A DNA stretch of 26,057 nucleotides from an uncultured Oscillospiraceae bacterium (GTDB lineage: Bacteria > Bacillota > Clostridia > Oscillospirales > Ruminococcaceae). Each line of letters starts with the position of its first letter. Position 1 is the first letter of the stretch. Made by a program: the position numbers and the translations under genes. The stretch covers positions 1 to 26,057 of the forward strand of contig CAKTCT010000036.1 of the NCBI GenBank assembly GCA_934539585.1, written 5' to 3'. This document shows positions 16,301 to 22,847 of the stretch, piece after piece. The notes beneath the pieces are model-generated. The model was given only the letters and a program-made list of their open reading frames with translations. It was not told the origin of the DNA and did not search any database.

Positions 16301-16694
16301 GCGGGCCTTGGAGGAAAGCTACGCCATGAACGGCCTGCTTTTAGACGACCGGACGGTGCTCTGCGCCATGGAGCCGGACCTTTCCGGCCGGTTCCTGCCG
16401 GTATCCCTGGGGAAAAACGGGATGAAGGGCAAGTACCTGGCCTCCCGGCAGGACTTCGAGAACCTGGAAATGTACACCGAAGGGCTGATCCGCTCCATGG
16501 CGGACCGGCTCCTCCAGGGGGAGATCGGCCCGGACCCCTACGCCGACGGCAGCGTCTGCCCCTGTAATTACTGCGACTACCGGGCGGTCTGCGGCCACGA
16601 GTCCCGGGACGGCTTCCGCTCCCTGGGAAAGACCACCCTGGAAGACATCGCCGCCGCCTGTGAATCGGCAGAGAAAGGAGAGCCCCGTCCATGA
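13362..16694 (+). CDS. addB: AddAB helicase-nuclease, subunit B
   Basis: Nuclease and Chi-recognition-type subunit of the AddAB complex, which resects double-strand breaks for RecA loading. The 1110-residue protein begins with a Walker A-like GGAKTGKST (residues 7-15). The C-terminal RecB-type nuclease domain shows the acid/Lys block VDYKSGG. The iron-sulphur staple is formed by C757 (in YACRFQYFC) and the CX2CX5C group C1068, C1071 and C1077 in CPCNYCDYRAVC, the same spacing as described for Bacillus AddB. GAAAGGAGAG precedes the ATG. The stop overlaps the addA start (ATGA), giving coupled synthesis of the two subunits. Confidence 0.97.
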   Translation: MLRLIEGGAKTGKSTRVREELLALARQEDAASGGLVLLVPEQFSYETEREYFTALGIRRADRVRVLSFQRLAQEIFREYGGLAGETADDSARLLAMKLALQDCKGELALYGPLVRRPDFPGQMVRAMAELKHAAVSPDALEEAAGKAQGFLRDKLADLSLIRNTYETLLGARFRDDEDDLDRAAQLIRENRWFAGKAVWLDGFKSFTAAQEQIIGLMLEQNAQVTAVLSLTSGDSRFSTTEETARRLRTLARKAGARTASPERLTEPRGFADDSLRWFADQALKNSPKPYPGENTGVRCCGLLNEFDEAAFAAAELLRLAKEEGYAYEEMAVLVRDMDRYAPLLEAALDRYGVPYYMDRVESIAVMPLTRFLLHAVGALATGFDRTEVLSFLKCGMTGLSLEELDAFEGYSYVWNISGDGFFTPFRQNPAGYAPREMSAREQEELARAEKVRELCCGLLSGFRRDGEETSWPQAAYRLLLGLELPERMSGWIQERRRQGRQKDADDLERTWSAVMELLNTMETMLTGQKLTPREFRDLFAVCAEGCSLGRIPQTLDSVQVGGADRVRVAGKKAVLLLGANEGEFPLLPSSEGVFTDKEREELAALGLELTGNQEERILEERFVAWQALSCPSERLTVVYSLGDIAGKPRYPSALVSSFREIFPDTPVKGPGSFPPEFFCRTPRTAFLQYVRSCTDRTVFTASARAFLEETGWQDRLSRLDETLERDRFRLKDPALARELFGGALRISPTQIERFYACRFQYFCQYGLRLKARTRAELNRLSRGSVLHFLLERVLSGDYGDFLGFSDPELKDLLDRLLLEYLEQAMGGAQEKSRQFLYYYRRMSTAALGVFKALRAEFAQTRFVVAGLEEPVGDGGKIPPLTVRVDDRTTVTVEGKIDRVDLFRDGKENYVRIVDYKSGGKEFQLDAMAQGLNLQMLLYLFALWKNGRGEYENATPAGILYMPAGAVKPDLPRNAGEQEQQRALEESYAMNGLLLDDRTVLCAMEPDLSGRFLPVSLGKNGMKGKYLASRQDFENLEMYTEGLIRSMADRLLQGEIGPDPYADGSVCPCNYCDYRAVCGHESRDGFRSLGKTTLEDIAAACESAEKGEPRP

Positions 16695-19600
16695 AGCGTT
16701 ATCGCATCCTCGCCCGGCAGACCCGGGAGGTCCCGGCCCCCAGAAAGCCCTTCCGTCTCCCCCGGCGAAAGGGCCGGAGCTGGACCTCGGAGCAGGAGCG
16801 GGCCATTTCCCTCCAGGGGGGCGGCATCCTGGTGGCCGCCGCGGCCGGCAGCGGAAAGACCGCCGTTCTGGTGGAGCGGGTCATCCGCCGGATCACCGAG
16901 GGCCCGTCGCCGGTCCCCGCCGACCGGTTCCTGGTGGTCACGTTTACCAATGCGGCGGCGGCGGAAATGCGCAGCCGCATCGCCCTCCGCCTCCGGGAAA
17001 AAATCGCGGCGGAGCCGGAAAACGCCTTCCTGGAGCGGCAGCTGCTCCTGCTTTCCAAGGCCCGCATCTGCACCATGGACGCCTTTTTCTCCGCCATGGT
17101 CCGGGAAAACTTTGAGCGCCTGGGGGTCTCCCCCACTCTGCGCATCGCTGACGAGCCGGAGCTGGCCGCCATGCGGGCCGGAGCCATGGACGCGGTGCTG
17201 GAGCGCCGCTTCTCCCAGCCGGACCCGGATTTCCTGGCGGCTGCGGAGTATTTCGGCGACGAAAGCGGCGTCCTGGGCCGGGAGGTCCTGAACGTCTACG
17301 AAAAGACCCGGTCCCTCCCGGACCCCAACGGCTGGATGGAGGCCCAGCAGGCCCTTTACGGGACGGCCCTCCCTCCGGAGGAAACCTCCTGGGGGAAGGA
17401 GCTCCTGTCCCGGGCCCGCCACGCCCTCCAGGCCGGGGAGGAAACCGCCCGGCGGATCCGGACGCTGTTAAGCTGGGACGAGGGCCTGCTCAAAAGCTAC
17501 GGCCCGGCCATTGCCTCTGACTGGGAGATGTTCCGGACCGGCTTGCAGCTGGCGGACGCCGGGGACTGGGACGGCCTGGCGGGATTTCTCGCCGCGGCGT
17601 CCTTCGGCCCCATCGGCCGGGCGTCGAAAAACGCGCCGCCTGCCATTAAGGACCAGGCCCAGCAGATGCGGGCCCTCTGCAAGTCCGCCATGGAGGAGGC
17701 CCAGAAGTGCGTCCCCTGCAGCTCCCTGGCCTTCCGGGAGGACCTGGAGCGCCTGGCCCCGGTGGTCCGGGGAATTTTCTCCCTGGTCCGGGACTTCGGG
17801 GAGGAATTCTCCGCCGCCAAGGCCGAGCGCAGCGCCGCCGACTTTTCCGATTACGCCTACTGGACCCTGGACCTGGTGGCCCAAAAGGACGGCTCCCCCA
17901 CGGACCTGGCCCGGGAGCTTTCCGGCCAGTTCGAGGAAATCCTCCTGGACGAGTACCAGGACACCAACCGGCTCCAGGACTGCATTTTCCGGGCCATCTC
18001 CCGGAACGGGGAAAACCTCTTTCTGGTGGGGGATTTAAAGCAGAGCATCTACCGCTTCCGCAGCGCGGACCCCACGGTTTTCGCCGAAAAGCAGGAGAGG
18101 TTCTCTGAGGACGGGGCCTTTCCGGCGCTGCTGCGGCTCTCCCGGAACTTCCGCAGCCGGGCGGGGGTCCTGGACGCGGTGAACTGCGTCTTTTCCCAGA
18201 TCATGAGCCCGGAGGTGGGCGGCGTGGCCTATCAGGGCGGGGAAATGGTCCATCCCGGGGCTTCCTACCCGGAGCGGCCGGAGCCCTGCGTCCAGGTCCA
18301 GCTCATCGACCTGAAGGAGAGCGGTACTGAGGACTCCCGGGTCCTGGCCGAGGCCCGGCAGACGGCCCGGCGGATTGCCGCCATGCTCCGGAAGGGGCAC
18401 CCGGTGACGGAAAAAGGCGTCCTCCGGCCCTGCCGGGGCGGGGATTTCGCCATCCTCCTCCGCAGCGCCCAGGGAGCCGATGGCATCTACTGCGAAGCCC
18501 TCCGGGAGGAGGGGGTGGACGCCTCCGTCACCGCGTCGGAGGGGTATTTCACCTCCCGGGAGGTGGCGGTGATGCTCAGCCTTCTGGAGGTCCTGGACAA
18601 CCCCTTGCAGGACATCCCCATGGCGGCGCTGTACCTGTCCCCCATGGGCGGCGGGACCTGCGACGGCCTGGCGGCCCTCCGGCTCCGGCACCCGGACACG
18701 CCCCTTTATAACGCCCTGAACGACGAGGCCCGGGCCGGGGACCCCCAGGCGGCGGAGCTGCTTTCTCTGCTGTCCTCCCTCCGGGAGAAGGCCGCCGTCA
18801 AGCGGGTCCGGGCCCTGATCCAGTACATCTACGACGCCACGGATTTCGTGGAGGTGGTCTCCGGCCTGTCCGCCTCGGCGGAGCGGGAGGCCAACCTGAA
18901 GCTGCTCCTGAACTACGCCGGGAGCTACGAAAAGCAGGGCAGCGGCGAGCTTTCCGGCTTTGTGGCCTACATCCGGCGGCTCATGGAGGAGAAAAAGGAC
19001 TTCGAGGTGGCCAACCCCCTCACCGAGGAGGCCAACGCCGTCCGTATCCTCACGGCCCACCGGTCCAAGGGCCTGGAATATCCTATCGTCATTCTGGGAA
19101 ACTGCTCCAAGGCGTTCAACCTCCGGGACCTGACCGGCGACGTCTGTTACAGCGCCCAGGCGGGCTACGGCCTCCGGGTGATCCGCCGGGACACCGCCCA
19201 GCGGTACGAGACCGTCCCTTCGGCGGCGGCGCGGCTCCGGGAGCGGGCAGACGCCGTCTCCGAGGAGCAGCGGCTCCTGTATGTGGCCATGACCCGTGCC
19301 CGGGAGACCCTGATCCTCAACATCACCGAGAAAAACCTCGGGGGGAAGCTCCGCAGACTCTCCGGCCTGCTGGAAGCCACAGCCCCCCTGAGCCCCTACG
19401 CCGCGGAGCAGGCCCAGAGCTGGTCCGACTGGCTCCTGGCGGCGCTGCTGCGGCACCCCGGCTTCGGGGAGGTGCGGCGGCGGTACGGCCTGACCCTGGA
19501 GCATCGTCAGGAGACCTTCCCCCTGGACCTGGGCTGGACCGAAGCCGCCACCGGCCAGGAAATCGCCGCCCAGGAGCCCGCCCCTCCCGCCGACCCCCGG

Positions 19601-20263
19601 CTGGTGGAACGGCTCCGGGAAACGGCCCTGTGGCAGTACCCCCACGAATCCCGGACGAAAATCCCCGCCAAGCTGGCGGTGACGGACCTGGTCCGGCAGC
19701 AGGAGGAGACCGACGGCCCCAGGCTGCCCCTTCCGGCCTTTACCCAGGCCATCGGCTTCACCCCGGCCCAGAAAGGGAGCATCTTCCACCGGGCCTTGCA
19801 GTTCGCCGACTACGCCGCCGGCCGCCGGGACCCGGACGGGGAGCTGGCCCGGCTGGTGGACCGGGGCTACCTCACCGCCGCCGAGGCCGAAGCCGTCTCC
19901 CGGAAACGCTTCGCCGCCTTTTTCCGCTCGGCGCTGATGGACCGGATACTGCAGGCGGACCGGGTCCTCCGGGAGTACCGCTTCTTCAGCACGGTCCCCG
20001 CCGCCCAGGTGGGATATGAAGGCCCCGGGGACATCCTCATCCAGGGCATCGCCGACTGCGTCCTGGAGGAAAACGGAACCGGGGTCATCCTGGACTACAA
20101 AACCGACGCCGCCCCTCCGGAGGAGCTGGTCCGCCGCTACGCCCTCCAGCTGTCCCTCTACCGCCGGGCCCTGGAGCCGCTGTTTCCCAATGGGATAAAG
20201 GAATGCCTGATATACTCTGCGTATTCTGATCAGACGGTCCCGGTGCCGGATATTTCGAAATAG
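16691..20263 (+). CDS. addA: AddAB helicase-nuclease, subunit A
   Basis: UvrD/RecB-type helicase with a C-terminal nuclease domain, 1190 residues, slightly shorter than the Bacillus protein. Helicase motifs in order: Walker A AAAGSGKTAVLVERV (about 50), TFTNAAAAEM, Walker B DEYQDTN (about 420), GDLKQSIYRFR, LSRNFRS, HRSKGLEYPIVIL and VAMTRARETLIL. The nuclease domain holds GSIFHRAL, the GIADCVL Asp and the LDYKTD block (about 1134). It forms a complex with AddB for recombination repair. The coding region ends directly at a strong bidirectional terminator. Confidence 0.97.
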   Translation: MKRYRILARQTREVPAPRKPFRLPRRKGRSWTSEQERAISLQGGGILVAAAAGSGKTAVLVERVIRRITEGPSPVPADRFLVVTFTNAAAAEMRSRIALRLREKIAAEPENAFLERQLLLLSKARICTMDAFFSAMVRENFERLGVSPTLRIADEPELAAMRAGAMDAVLERRFSQPDPDFLAAAEYFGDESGVLGREVLNVYEKTRSLPDPNGWMEAQQALYGTALPPEETSWGKELLSRARHALQAGEETARRIRTLLSWDEGLLKSYGPAIASDWEMFRTGLQLADAGDWDGLAGFLAAASFGPIGRASKNAPPAIKDQAQQMRALCKSAMEEAQKCVPCSSLAFREDLERLAPVVRGIFSLVRDFGEEFSAAKAERSAADFSDYAYWTLDLVAQKDGSPTDLARELSGQFEEILLDEYQDTNRLQDCIFRAISRNGENLFLVGDLKQSIYRFRSADPTVFAEKQERFSEDGAFPALLRLSRNFRSRAGVLDAVNCVFSQIMSPEVGGVAYQGGEMVHPGASYPERPEPCVQVQLIDLKESGTEDSRVLAEARQTARRIAAMLRKGHPVTEKGVLRPCRGGDFAILLRSAQGADGIYCEALREEGVDASVTASEGYFTSREVAVMLSLLEVLDNPLQDIPMAALYLSPMGGGTCDGLAALRLRHPDTPLYNALNDEARAGDPQAAELLSLLSSLREKAAVKRVRALIQYIYDATDFVEVVSGLSASAEREANLKLLLNYAGSYEKQGSGELSGFVAYIRRLMEEKKDFEVANPLTEEANAVRILTAHRSKGLEYPIVILGNCSKAFNLRDLTGDVCYSAQAGYGLRVIRRDTAQRYETVPSAAARLRERADAVSEEQRLLYVAMTRARETLILNITEKNLGGKLRRLSGLLEATAPLSPYAAEQAQSWSDWLLAALLRHPGFGEVRRRYGLTLEHRQETFPLDLGWTEAATGQEIAAQEPAPPADPRLVERLRETALWQYPHESRTKIPAKLAVTDLVRQQEETDGPRLPLPAFTQAIGFTPAQKGSIFHRALQFADYAAGRRDPDGELARLVDRGYLTAAEAEAVSRKRFAAFFRSALMDRILQADRVLREYRFFSTVPAAQVGYEGPGDILIQGIADCVLEENGTGVILDYKTDAAPPEELVRRYALQLSLYRRALEPLFPNGIKECLIYSAYSDQTVPVPDISK

Positions 20264-20300
20264 AAAGCAGCCGCAGGAGGGCTTTCCTGCGGCTGCTTTC
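20263..20300. terminator. Bidirectional terminator between addA and the minus-strand gene pair
   Basis: A perfect 16-bp stem, GAAAGCAGCCGCAGGA (20263-20278) with its complement at 20285-20300, has a 6-nt loop. The A-rich left and T-rich right edges let it work in both directions. It shares its edges with the addA stop codon and with the stop codon of the minus-strand gene at 20299. Confidence 0.85.
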
Positions 20301-20613
20301 ATTTCTTGGCGCGAAGCCGGTCCCGAATCACACCGTCCGGGTCCTTGACCAGCAGCACGATGATCCAAATGACCAGTCCCAGGGCAATCACAGACAGCCC
20401 CAGGTACAGGTCGTTGAGCATCTGTGCCGGTTCCGGCGTGAAGAAAGCAGCGCCTTCTTCCACATAACCGATGACGGCGTCCACCAGCCACATCAGGGAA
20501 GCTCCCCAGTAGAGCCAGCAAAGCACCCCCACGTTCCGCCTGCGGGCCGCGGCGCTTCCGTACCAGACCGCCGTCGCCGCCGCTGCGGCAAAAATTGCTG
20601 CAAGAAGCGTCAT
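20299..20613 (-). CDS. Small membrane protein, unknown function
   Basis: A 104-residue protein with three predicted membrane segments (about 2-20, 28-48 and 68-88) and a charged C-terminal tail ending in RLRAKK. AAGGAGG lies just before the ATG. It is nine bases downstream of the other small membrane protein, so the two form one operon and may work together. I recognise no family. Third positions and composition match the high-GC core, so it is probably a resident gene rather than part of the right-hand element. Confidence 0.75.
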   Translation of the reverse strand: MTLLAAIFAAAAATAVWYGSAAARRRNVGVLCWLYWGASLMWLVDAVIGYVEEGAAFFTPEPAQMLNDLYLGLSVIALGLVIWIIVLLVKDPDGVIRDRLRAKK

Positions 20614-20622
20614 GGGACCTCC

Positions 20623-20991
20623 TTATTCCGAGGCCAGGGGCTGCTCTTTCCGCTTTTCGATCCGTGCGGAAACCACCAGCATCACGCCCCAGACCGCTGT
20701 ACAGAGGGCGGCCATGCCCACACCGGCCGTGGCCATCTCCTGAAGCGTTTCCGCCGCGTCCGCCGGGTTTCCTGCTGCCGTCAGGAAGGGGAACCAGGGG
20801 GTGATTTCCCCGTGCCAGACGTGCTCAAAGGCCAGCAGAGCGCTGCCACCCCAAAGCAGATGATTGAGCCATTTCAGCTTCCGGGAAAAGGACAGTCCCG
20901 CCTGGGAATGTCCGCCCTCTTTTGCAGCCAGAACTTTTTCCGCCGCCGTTGTCAGGACGGCCTCCGCCGCCGGTACAAGAACACATGCCAT
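20623..20991 (-). CDS. Small membrane protein, unknown function (conserved-looking in Clostridia)
   Basis: A 122-residue protein starting MACVLVPAAEA. A hydrophilic stretch SRKLKWLNHLLWGGS precedes a membrane segment near 48-62 with a conserved-looking FEHVWHGEI, and a second membrane segment lies about 90-110. The C-terminus is charged. TAGGAGGTAAC is an excellent ribosome-binding site. The His and Trp cluster in the loop (WHGEITPWF) could be a functional site, but I cannot assign one. It is the first gene of a two-gene unit. Confidence 0.75.
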   Translation of the reverse strand: MACVLVPAAEAVLTTAAEKVLAAKEGGHSQAGLSFSRKLKWLNHLLWGGSALLAFEHVWHGEITPWFPFLTAAGNPADAAETLQEMATAGVGMAALCTAVWGVMLVVSARIEKRKEQPLASE

Positions 20992-21033
20992 TTGTAGTTA
21001 CCTCCTAAAATCCGCGTCGCGCTGATTCTCCAA

Positions 21034-21079
21034 AAGCAGAAAAAGGCATACGGCCTCCCGCTGGAGTACCGTATGCCTT
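21034..21079 (-). terminator. Intrinsic terminator on the minus strand, after the DUF3842 gene and before the membrane-protein pair
   Basis: An 11-bp stem (21043-21053 with 21069-21079) has an additional inner stem CTCC/GGAG in its loop. On the minus strand it is followed by TTTTTCTGCTTTT. It can end the DUF3842 transcript about 107 nt after that stop codon. Because a candidate promoter lies just upstream, it could also attenuate the next operon. Confidence 0.75.
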
Positions 21080-21087
21080 CCGATGCA

Positions 21088-21118
21088 TATATAATCTGAG
21101 CTCTGCCTGAAAAACCAA
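21088..21118 (-). promoter_or_regulatory. Candidate promoter for the small membrane-protein operon
   Basis: On the minus strand TTGGTT (21113-21118) and TTATAT (21089-21094) are 18 bp apart. The predicted start lies only a few bases before the terminator-like hairpin at 21043-21079, an unusual arrangement. The -35 match is moderate. Confidence 0.4.
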
Positions 21119-21185
21119 CGCTTCTGCGTTTTTTGCCGGCTTCCTGCCGACGATAGTTCCATTTTAGCAGAAAGTTTCCGGGCTG

Positions 21186-21602
21186 TCAATCCGCCGCGCC
21201 CAAAAACCGGCGGATTTCCTCCAAAACGCCGTCCAGAATCCTTCCCATGGGAAGGTCGGTGACGCCTGCGATGCGGTTGTCGCAGTAATTGACGGGGATC
21301 AGAATCCGTCTGGCCCGGCTCTGTCCCACGGAAACCGCCATTTTCGGCGTGATTTCTCCCAACAGGGCGTCGGCGATGACAATGCCGATGGGCCCGACGA
21401 TCAGGTCGGCCCTCCGGCAGCAGACGGCCACGGCGTTTTCCCCTGTGGCTCCTGCGTCTGCCCCGGCCTTCAGCATGGCGGCGGTGGCGGCGCTGTTGGT
21501 CCCCACCGCCGTTACCGTCAGCTGGGGGAACTTCCGCTTTACCAATGCGACCACCTGTTTTCCGATACCGCCTCCCTGGGCGTCAATGACCAGCAGTTCC
21601 AT
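21186..21602 (-). CDS. DUF3842 family protein
   Basis: A 138-residue protein with a Rossmann-like start (LLVIDAQGGGIGKQVVALV) and the conserved family blocks GTNSAATAAMLKAGAD, GATGEN, VGPIGIVIADALLGEITP and RILIPVN. The glycine-rich N-terminus suggests nucleotide or dinucleotide binding, but no function is established for the family. GGAGGAGAGAGG precedes the ATG. It has its own promoter candidate and is the last clearly chromosomal gene before the right-hand element. Confidence 0.88.
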   Translation of the reverse strand: MELLVIDAQGGGIGKQVVALVKRKFPQLTVTAVGTNSAATAAMLKAGADAGATGENAVAVCCRRADLIVGPIGIVIADALLGEITPKMAVSVGQSRARRILIPVNYCDNRIAGVTDLPMGRILDGVLEEIRRFLGAAD

Positions 21603-21627
21603 CCTCTCTCCTCCGTTTCCTCTGTTT

Positions 21628-21656
21628 ATTGTATCATAATTTTTTCAATTTTTCTA
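21628..21656 (-). promoter_or_regulatory. Promoter candidate of the DUF3842 gene
   Basis: On the minus strand TACAAT (21628-21633) lies 17 bp from TAGAAA (21651-21656), within an A/T-rich stretch. The -10 match is good and the -35 is 4 of 6. Confidence 0.5.
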
Positions 21657-21694
21657 CTGAATTTTGAGCGCCGCATAGCGTCGGAAACCCTTGC

Positions 21695-21718
21695 AAGTTC
21701 AAGGAAGTTCAAAGTTCA
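21695..21718 (+). repeat. Triple AAGTTCA direct repeat at the edge of the right-hand element
   Basis: AAGTTCA occurs at 21695-21701, 21705-21711 and 21712-21718. It lies where base composition changes from the GC-rich core to the AT-richer element, so it may mark the junction or bind an element protein. Confidence 0.4.
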
Positions 21719-21752
21719 GCTTCAGGGAACGCCGCTTGATTTTCGGGGCTAT

Positions 21753-21772
21753 TAGTAACAAACAAATAACAC
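21753..21772 (-). repeat. TTGTTACTA motif, copy A
   Basis: On the minus strand GTGTTA (21767-21772) precedes TTGTTACTA (21753-21761). The same two words recur in copies B to D in the opposite orientation. Confidence 0.5.
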
Positions 21773-21803
21773 GGTTTTCCTTTTTGAAAATCAACTTTCA
21801 AGG

Positions 21804-22121
21804 TCAATACACCGCATCAGGATCAGGGTACAAATCAACTACCGGGAAGGTTGTAATCAGAAGATTTTCCCCTTGTTCCAAGCTGGCCTTCATGACCGCT
21901 TCGGGGCTGGCCGAAGAACCTTCCAAAAGATAATCCCGGCCCCGCCGCTGGTAGACATACCGACCATCAGGCATGGTGTAGAAGAAGCACCCACCAAAAC
22001 GGGCGGTGAAATCCGTTTCAAGCTGGTTCGTCAATTTATCCCCAAGGCGGAAGGTTTCTTCCGTTGATGAAAACCGCATATCTCCATTTTGATCCACAAT
22101 CCCACCGCCTTTCAATTCCAC
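21804..22121 (-). CDS. Small hypothetical element protein
   Basis: A 105-residue soluble protein with no family I recognise. A tyrosine-rich segment (GGCFFYTMPDGRYVYQRRGR, about 43-62) and an acidic C-terminus stand out. It begins at a GTG inside the last codons of the upstream zinc-ribbon gene, so translation is probably coupled and the two may form a functional pair. Composition matches the element, not the core. Confidence 0.65.
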   Translation of the reverse strand: MELKGGGIVDQNGDMRFSSTEETFRLGDKLTNQLETDFTARFGGCFFYTMPDGRYVYQRRGRDYLLEGSSASPEAVMKASLEQGENLLITTFPVVDLYPDPDAVY

Positions 22122-22495
22122 ATGGTAACGGCCACAAAATCAGTTACTTCAAGGGGCCGTTTACATTCGGGGCAAACCATATCTTTTTCCGCTCTGATTC
22201 TGTGCATAGCTTTCCCACAATCGCACCGCTGAAGAATCCGCACCTGATCAGGTGTTTTCAGCGTGACCGCCAAGCAGCTTTCCAGCTTGCCACAGGCTCC
22301 GCATTGAAACAGGGCGTGTTCCACTTCCACGGTGGCTTCAGGGTGGGCGATAAGGGCCGCTTTTGCCTTGGGGCCATAGTAACCCGCCAAGATGGTTTCC
22401 TGCTCCACATCGGCTTCCGTGCTGGTCATAAAGCCCCGGTCTATGGGGTATTCCGTTTGAAATCCGCACACGGGGCATTTATAAACCCTTCCCAC
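22112..22495 (-). CDS. Zinc-ribbon-type hypothetical element protein
   Basis: A 127-residue protein with paired cysteines at the N-terminus (CPVC), in the middle (CGAC) and in the C-terminal third (CDCG and CPEC), consistent with two zinc-ribbon or treble-clef modules. It starts at a GTG with AAGGGTGGTGG upstream. Zinc-ribbon proteins of this size in phages and ICEs often bind nucleic acid or modulate host RNA polymerase, but no specific role can be claimed. It overlaps the next gene by ten bases. Confidence 0.7.
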   Translation of the reverse strand: MGRVYKCPVCGFQTEYPIDRGFMTSTEADVEQETILAGYYGPKAKAALIAHPEATVEVEHALFQCGACGKLESCLAVTLKTPDQVRILQRCDCGKAMHRIRAEKDMVCPECKRPLEVTDFVAVTMWN

Positions 22496-22522
22496 GCCGA
22501 TCCACCACCCTTCAAAATCATG

Positions 22523-22551
22523 TTGACAATTTCAAAACGCTGAACTATACT
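22523..22551 (+). promoter_or_regulatory. Strong promoter of the antisense (antitoxin) RNA
   Basis: A perfect TTGACA (22523-22528), a 17-bp spacer and TATACT (22546-22551). There is no open reading frame with a ribosome-binding site between it and the terminator at 22605-22647, so its product is a small RNA. Confidence 0.85.
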
Positions 22552-22557
22552 GAATAT

Positions 22558-22648
22558 AGAAACAAGGGTGCTACCGGCAGACGGTTAGCCCCCTACTGGA
22601 TTACAGAAGTAACCGCTGGCCGGGAAGCTGGGCGGTTACTTCTTTTTA
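22558..22648 (+). ncRNA. Antisense RNA, putative type I antitoxin (about 90 nt)
   Basis: The ends are set by the promoter at 22523-22551 and the terminator at 22605-22647. The 3' end is antisense to the last codons of the toxin gene on the minus strand, and the rest covers the region directly downstream of the toxin stop codon. This is the convergent layout of TxpA/RatA- and BsrG/SR4-type systems. The RNA opens with a stem-loop (CTACCG/CGGTTAG, 22571-22588) whose sequence is shared with the toxin mRNA leader. No coding capacity is evident. Role inferred from arrangement and known families. Confidence 0.75.
22605..22647 (+). terminator. Terminator of the antitoxin RNA
   Basis: A perfect 12-bp stem AGAAGTAACCGC (22605-22616) with its complement at 22632-22643, followed by TTTTT. 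The stem contains the toxin stop codon on the opposite strand. Confidence 0.9.
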
Positions 22649-22722
22649 TGAGCCTGTATGAAAAGGCTGATAATGCCAACGATCAGAATACCGACTTGAA
22701 CCAAATCAGAGTATGTAACCAT
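22636..22722 (-). CDS. Hol_Tox-like small hydrophobic peptide, putative type I toxin (28 aa)
   Basis: The peptide begins MVTYSDLVQVGILIVGI, continues as a hydrophobic helix (about residues 8-24) and ends in HKKK. This is the pattern of the putative holin-like toxin family (TxpA/BsrG-related), which insert into and damage the cell's own membrane. The ATG has a very strong Shine-Dalgarno, AAAGGGGGG, six bases upstream. It has its own promoter (22819-22847), a structured leader of about 90 nt, and a convergent antisense RNA overlapping its 3' end. The size and the antisense partner argue for a type I toxin rather than a phage lysis holin. Toxicity is inferred. Confidence 0.85.
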   Translation of the reverse strand: MVTYSDLVQVGILIVGIISLFIQAHKKK

Positions 22723-22727
22723 TGTCA

Positions 22728-22770
22728 GCCCCCCTTTCGTAAGATCAGGGGGCCAAGAAGCGCCCCCTGA
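22728..22770 (-). promoter_or_regulatory. Alternative hairpins controlling the toxin Shine-Dalgarno
   Basis: In the toxin leader TCAGGGGGC and GCCCCCTGA (22745-22753 with 22762-22770) form a 9-bp hairpin. The segment GCCCCCT (22753-22747 on the minus strand) can instead pair with AGGGGGGC (22735-22728), the Shine-Dalgarno itself. The two structures compete, which could set whether the toxin is translated. Confidence 0.55.
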
Positions 22771-22818
22771 CGAAACAGGGGAACTAACCGCTTGCCGTTT
22801 ATCGGTAGCACCACAGAC

Positions 22819-22847
22819 AGAATAACACAGGGATCAGCAAAACGCAA
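22819..22847 (-). promoter_or_regulatory. Toxin promoter
   Basis: On the minus strand TTGCGT (22842-22847), a 17-bp spacer and TATTCT (22819-22824). The predicted start (about 22812) coincides with the first base of GGTGCTACCG, the sequence shared with the antitoxin RNA. Confidence 0.7.

Noticed and set aside
14540..16567. 675-codon frame overlapping addB on the same strand
   Set aside because: Out-of-frame shadow rich in Pro, Gly, Arg and Ala; addB motifs are in the other frame.
20998..21189. 63-codon minus-strand frame in the DUF3842/membrane-protein spacer
   Set aside because: It covers the terminator hairpin and promoter candidate, has no ribosome-binding site, and has an atypical amino-acid mix.
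22523..22648. Riboswitch or tRNA-like RNA instead of an antitoxin
   Set aside because: The RNA has its own promoter and terminator, no downstream gene in the same direction, and its end lies opposite the small toxin gene, which fits an antisense RNA better.
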